From IMG/VR virus record IMGVR_UViG_3300046513_000129, positions 1-23,444 of that record: a stretch of DNA of 23,444 bases. The stretch is one strand, 5' to 3'. Made by a program: the position numbers and the translations under genes. The notes below the pieces were generated by a model that worked only from the letters and a program-made list of their open reading frames with translations, did no database searches and was not told where the DNA came from. Source of the stretch: a virus. Position 1 is the stretch's first letter. The number at the start of each line of letters is the position of its first letter. Shown piece after piece: positions 22,098-23,444 of this stretch.

Positions 22098-22192
22098 GGG
22101 GTAGAAAAATCAACAGGTTAGATGATTTTAGGCACCGGATTGTGATTCCTGTCGTCGTGGGTTCGAGTCCCATCAGCCACCCCAAAGAATTC
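22080..22192. repeat. Direct repeat CCAAAGAATTC flanking the tRNA-His fragment
   Basis: CCAAAGAATTC occurs at 22080-22090 and again at 22182-22192, 102 bp apart. The similarity continues as ATCAGCAG in the first and AGCAG in the second. The second copy starts in the tRNA CCA end and runs into host flank; the first lies on the phage side. Confidence 0.45.
22137..22184 (+). pseudogene. tRNA-His(GTG) 3' fragment marking attR
   Basis: These 48 bases hold the anticodon loop TTGTGAT (anticodon GTG), the 3' arm of the anticodon stem, the T-arm (GTGGG, loop TTCGAGT, CCCAT) and the acceptor end AGCCACC plus CCA. The order and bases fit bacterial tRNA-His. No D-arm or 5' acceptor strand is found upstream. 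The base before GGATTGTGATTCC breaks the stem: the left arm would be CCGGA, while the right arm TCCTG needs CAGGA. The left side is therefore phage DNA and the crossover lies in or after the anticodon stem-loop. The intact, phage-reconstituted tRNA-His should lie at the left end of the prophage, outside this window. Confidence 0.88.
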
Positions 22193-22203
22193 AGCAGTAA
22201 AAC

Positions 22204-22245
22204 AACGGGTTACAAGCGTCGTCGCTGTAACCCGTTTTCGTTTTT
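22204..22245 (+). terminator. Intrinsic terminator of the original tRNA-His gene
   Basis: AACGGGTTACA (22204-22214) pairs perfectly with TGTAACCCGTT (22226-22236), with an extra GCG/CGC pairing in the loop, followed by TTTTCGTTTTT. This is a strong terminator 20 bases after the tRNA CCA end. It belongs to the host side and was separated from the functional tRNA by the prophage. Confidence 0.88.
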
Positions 22246-22371
22246 GGCGCCCGGTTCATGAAGAACATGCAGTCGTTCCCTGGATGTCTTTGTCTCATGT
22301 GATGGCGTCAGCATTCCGGCTGGCTCAAATTCCCCGACAGCGATAGCAAGCACTTTGCCAACGGAGTGAAT
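22246..22371. other. Non-coding stretch between tRNA terminator and next gene
   Basis: No ORF with coding character, RNA gene or convincing promoter was seen here. With the attR region to its left it completes the roughly 370-base stretch without a gene between 22005 and 22372. A promoter for the following gene is presumably present but not recognisable. Confidence 0.4.
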
Positions 22372-23004
22372 GTGCGAAAACTGTTCGATTGGGCCGGTGT
22401 GCTGCTGGTAACGTCGATCTCGACGCTGGCCTTCGTCGCCGTGCTTCTCTTTTTGCGAACCTTTGGCGAGCCCTTGTGGTCGCAAGAGGCTTCAGGCTGG
22501 GCGCAGGCGATCGGTGCTGTGGCCGCGATTTACTTCTCGTACAGGGCCGGGCAGAAGCAGGGCGAAGACGCGCTCAAAACAGTGCGTGAAGCCGACAAGA
22601 TTGCGGCCGAGCGCAAGTTCAATGCCGTGCTTGCGGTGGTCGACACGGCTGTGTCCTACGCGCACCGGATCTCGGACATTTTTTCCGAGGGCTCTGCAAG
22701 TTATCTGGATCTTTGCATTCGGTACTCGGAACGCTTCATGAGCGACCTGATGGACGCATTGCAGGTCATTCCTGCGCATGAGCTTGGTTCGTACGAGACT
22801 GTGAGCGCCTTTCTCACTTTGCGGAATGCGATGCACGACCTCCGGACCAATGTGAATGGCGCTCGCGCAAAATTTGAGGACGCGCGCGAAGGTGACGCTT
22901 ATCCCCACTCGATCCAGTTCGACAGAGGCGGCGTCGACCTCTGCATAACAGCGATCGAAAGTGCAGCGGAATTTCTGCACAAGGCCCGCAGTAGCGTGGC
23001 CTGA
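22372..23004 (+). CDS. Membrane protein of unknown function beside attR
   Basis: The product has about 210 residues. GTG 22372 is preferred because GGAG lies at 22363-22366; GTG 22366 in the same frame would add two residues but overlaps that site. Two hydrophobic segments are visible, VLLVTSISTLAFVAVLLFL (about residues 10-28) and AIGAVAAIYFSY (about 47-58). They are followed by a charged helix beginning RAGQKQGEDALKTVREADKI and a helical, probably cytoplasmic, C-terminal domain. The codon usage is visibly less GC-rich than in the flanking genes. It is convergent with murI, with 7 bp between the stops. Similar two-segment proteins of unknown role are frequent in variable chromosomal regions. 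Confidence 0.75.
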   Translation: MRKLFDWAGVLLVTSISTLAFVAVLLFLRTFGEPLWSQEASGWAQAIGAVAAIYFSYRAGQKQGEDALKTVREADKIAAERKFNAVLAVVDTAVSYAHRISDIFSEGSASYLDLCIRYSERFMSDLMDALQVIPAHELGSYETVSAFLTLRNAMHDLRTNVNGARAKFEDAREGDAYPHSIQFDRGGVDLCITAIESAAEFLHKARSSVA

Positions 23005-23011
23005 AGCATTT

Positions 23012-23444
23012 TCAGAACACGACTTCTTCCACGCTCGGATCAATCCCGACCAGGCTGTTGAACGCCGCCGACAGCGCGGTGGCGCTGGCGCTCGTATACC
23101 CTTCCAGCCGCGCCGGCGCCTGCTCATCAACAGCGCGCAGCAAGCCGCCAGACTCCAGCAGCCTCCCCAACTGGCGCGCAACAGCCTCGCCGGTATCGAC
23201 CAATGCGACATCCCTGAAGCCGGCCGCAGCAATCACCTGCTCGATCGACGCCTGCACCAGCGGATAGTGGGTGCAGCCCAGCACCAGCGTATCGGCCCCT
23301 TGCGCCAGCAGCGGTTCGATATAGCGCCTCAGCATGGCCGACGTCTCTTGCGAATCGAGCTCGCCGAATTCGATCTGGTCGGCCAGGCCCTGGCAGGGCT
23401 GCAGCAGGAACTGCACGCCCGTCGCTTCCACGATCTCGTCGCGC
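23012..23444 (-). CDS. murI: Glutamate racemase, C-terminal part (runs off the window)
   Basis: The minus-strand frame is open from the window edge to a TGA at 23014-23012, giving 143 residues of the C-terminal half of a protein that is normally about 270. The motif LVLGCTHYPL contains the second catalytic cysteine of glutamate/aspartate racemases and the adjacent histidine, and it is preceded by CQGLADQIEFGELDS. The enzyme makes D-glutamate from L-glutamate for peptidoglycan synthesis in the cytoplasm. The N-terminal half with the first catalytic cysteine lies beyond the edge. A GTG near 23431 is internal, not the start. This is host chromosomal sequence. Confidence 0.93.
   Translation of the reverse strand, partial: RDEIVEATGVQFLLQPCQGLADQIEFGELDSQETSAMLRRYIEPLLAQGADTLVLGCTHYPLVQASIEQVIAAAGFRDVALVDTGEAVARQLGRLLESGGLLRAVDEQAPARLEGYTSASATALSAAFNSLVGIDPSVEEVVF

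Larger units (their letters stand above)
1..22184. mobile_element. Podovirus-type prophage, late-gene half with right attachment end
   Basis: The genes from the left edge to about 21.7 kb form one co-directional set: portal, scaffold, capsid, cement, tail tube, ejection proteins, tailspike and lysis. The right boundary is a 3' fragment of tRNA-His that begins abruptly at about 22137, as expected for attR of a tRNA-integrated prophage. The left end, with the integrase, repressor, replication genes and terminase, lies outside the window. No frameshift or stop interrupts any structural gene, so this half looks intact. The capsid gene order (Bbp19-like, scaffold, capsid, Bbp16-like) resembles Bordetella phage BPP-1, and the tail and ejection set resembles T7-like podoviruses. 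No reverse transcriptase or diversity-generating retroelement is visible here. Confidence 0.93.

Noticed and set aside
22021-22184. A complete functional tRNA-His gene
   Set aside because: Only the 3' half is present; no 5' acceptor strand or D-arm is found upstream and the anticodon stem has a mismatch.
22210-22485. Minus-strand ORF of 91 codons across the tRNA terminator
   Set aside because: It spans the intrinsic terminator and the start of a + strand gene, is rich in charged residues and has no family resemblance.

Overview
The window is the late (structural plus lysis) half of a podovirus-type prophage in a high-GC Gram-negative chromosome. It ends at a displaced 3' half of a tRNA-His(GTG) gene and is followed by host DNA carrying the C-terminal part of glutamate racemase (murI). 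GC-rich codon use, the tRNA sequence and the nature of the phage point to a betaproteobacterium, perhaps Oxalobacteraceae or Burkholderiales. The species cannot be fixed from this sequence. The integrase, immunity and replication genes and the large terminase are not in the window and should lie to the left.

Layout. All confident phage genes are on the + strand and tightly packed. Positions 1-174 are the end of a GNAT-like gene. Next come a small upstream-of-portal protein (174-497), the portal (497-2176), a beta-rich virion protein (2196-3011), a probable capsid staple (3040-3375), a Bbp19-like protein (3430-3753), the scaffold (3735-4481), the major capsid protein (4590-5609) and a Bbp16-like cement protein (5639-6127). 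The order Bbp19-like, scaffold, capsid, Bbp16-like matches the capsid module of Bordetella phage BPP-1 as recalled. A predicted lipoprotein gene (6175-6843) sits between two hairpins. It is followed by T7 gp11-like and gp12-like tail tube proteins (6925-7584, 7586-9649), three ejection/internal virion proteins (9664-10215; 10219-12357 with a transglycosylase domain; 12347-18235, 1962 aa with an HExxH motif) and a tailspike (18297-20096). The lysis cassette (20123-21708) holds two small membrane proteins flanking a GH108-type endolysin, then an i-spanin with its o-spanin nested in another frame. The right edge carries two weakly supported small ORFs on opposite strands, an inverted repeat, and attR in tRNA-His with the native tRNA terminator. 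Host DNA follows: a membrane protein of unknown function (about 22372-23004) convergent with murI (23012 to the window edge).

The most unusual signal is a 12-bp element, GTATACGT(A/T)CCG. It occurs three times, each in a longer spacer of the late operon: before the Bbp19-like gene, before the capsid gene and before the tailspike gene. Each copy is followed or overlapped by perfect inverted repeats, and in each leader a repeat arm reaches the Shine-Dalgarno region or start codon of the next gene. The two other spacers of comparable length hold a terminator and a terminator-like hairpin instead. This suggests a phage-specific expression control of selected virion genes that I do not recognise. 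A second signal is the peptide SAADVLYG, shared by the C-termini of the scaffold and the putative staple protein, which suggests a common capsid-docking tail.
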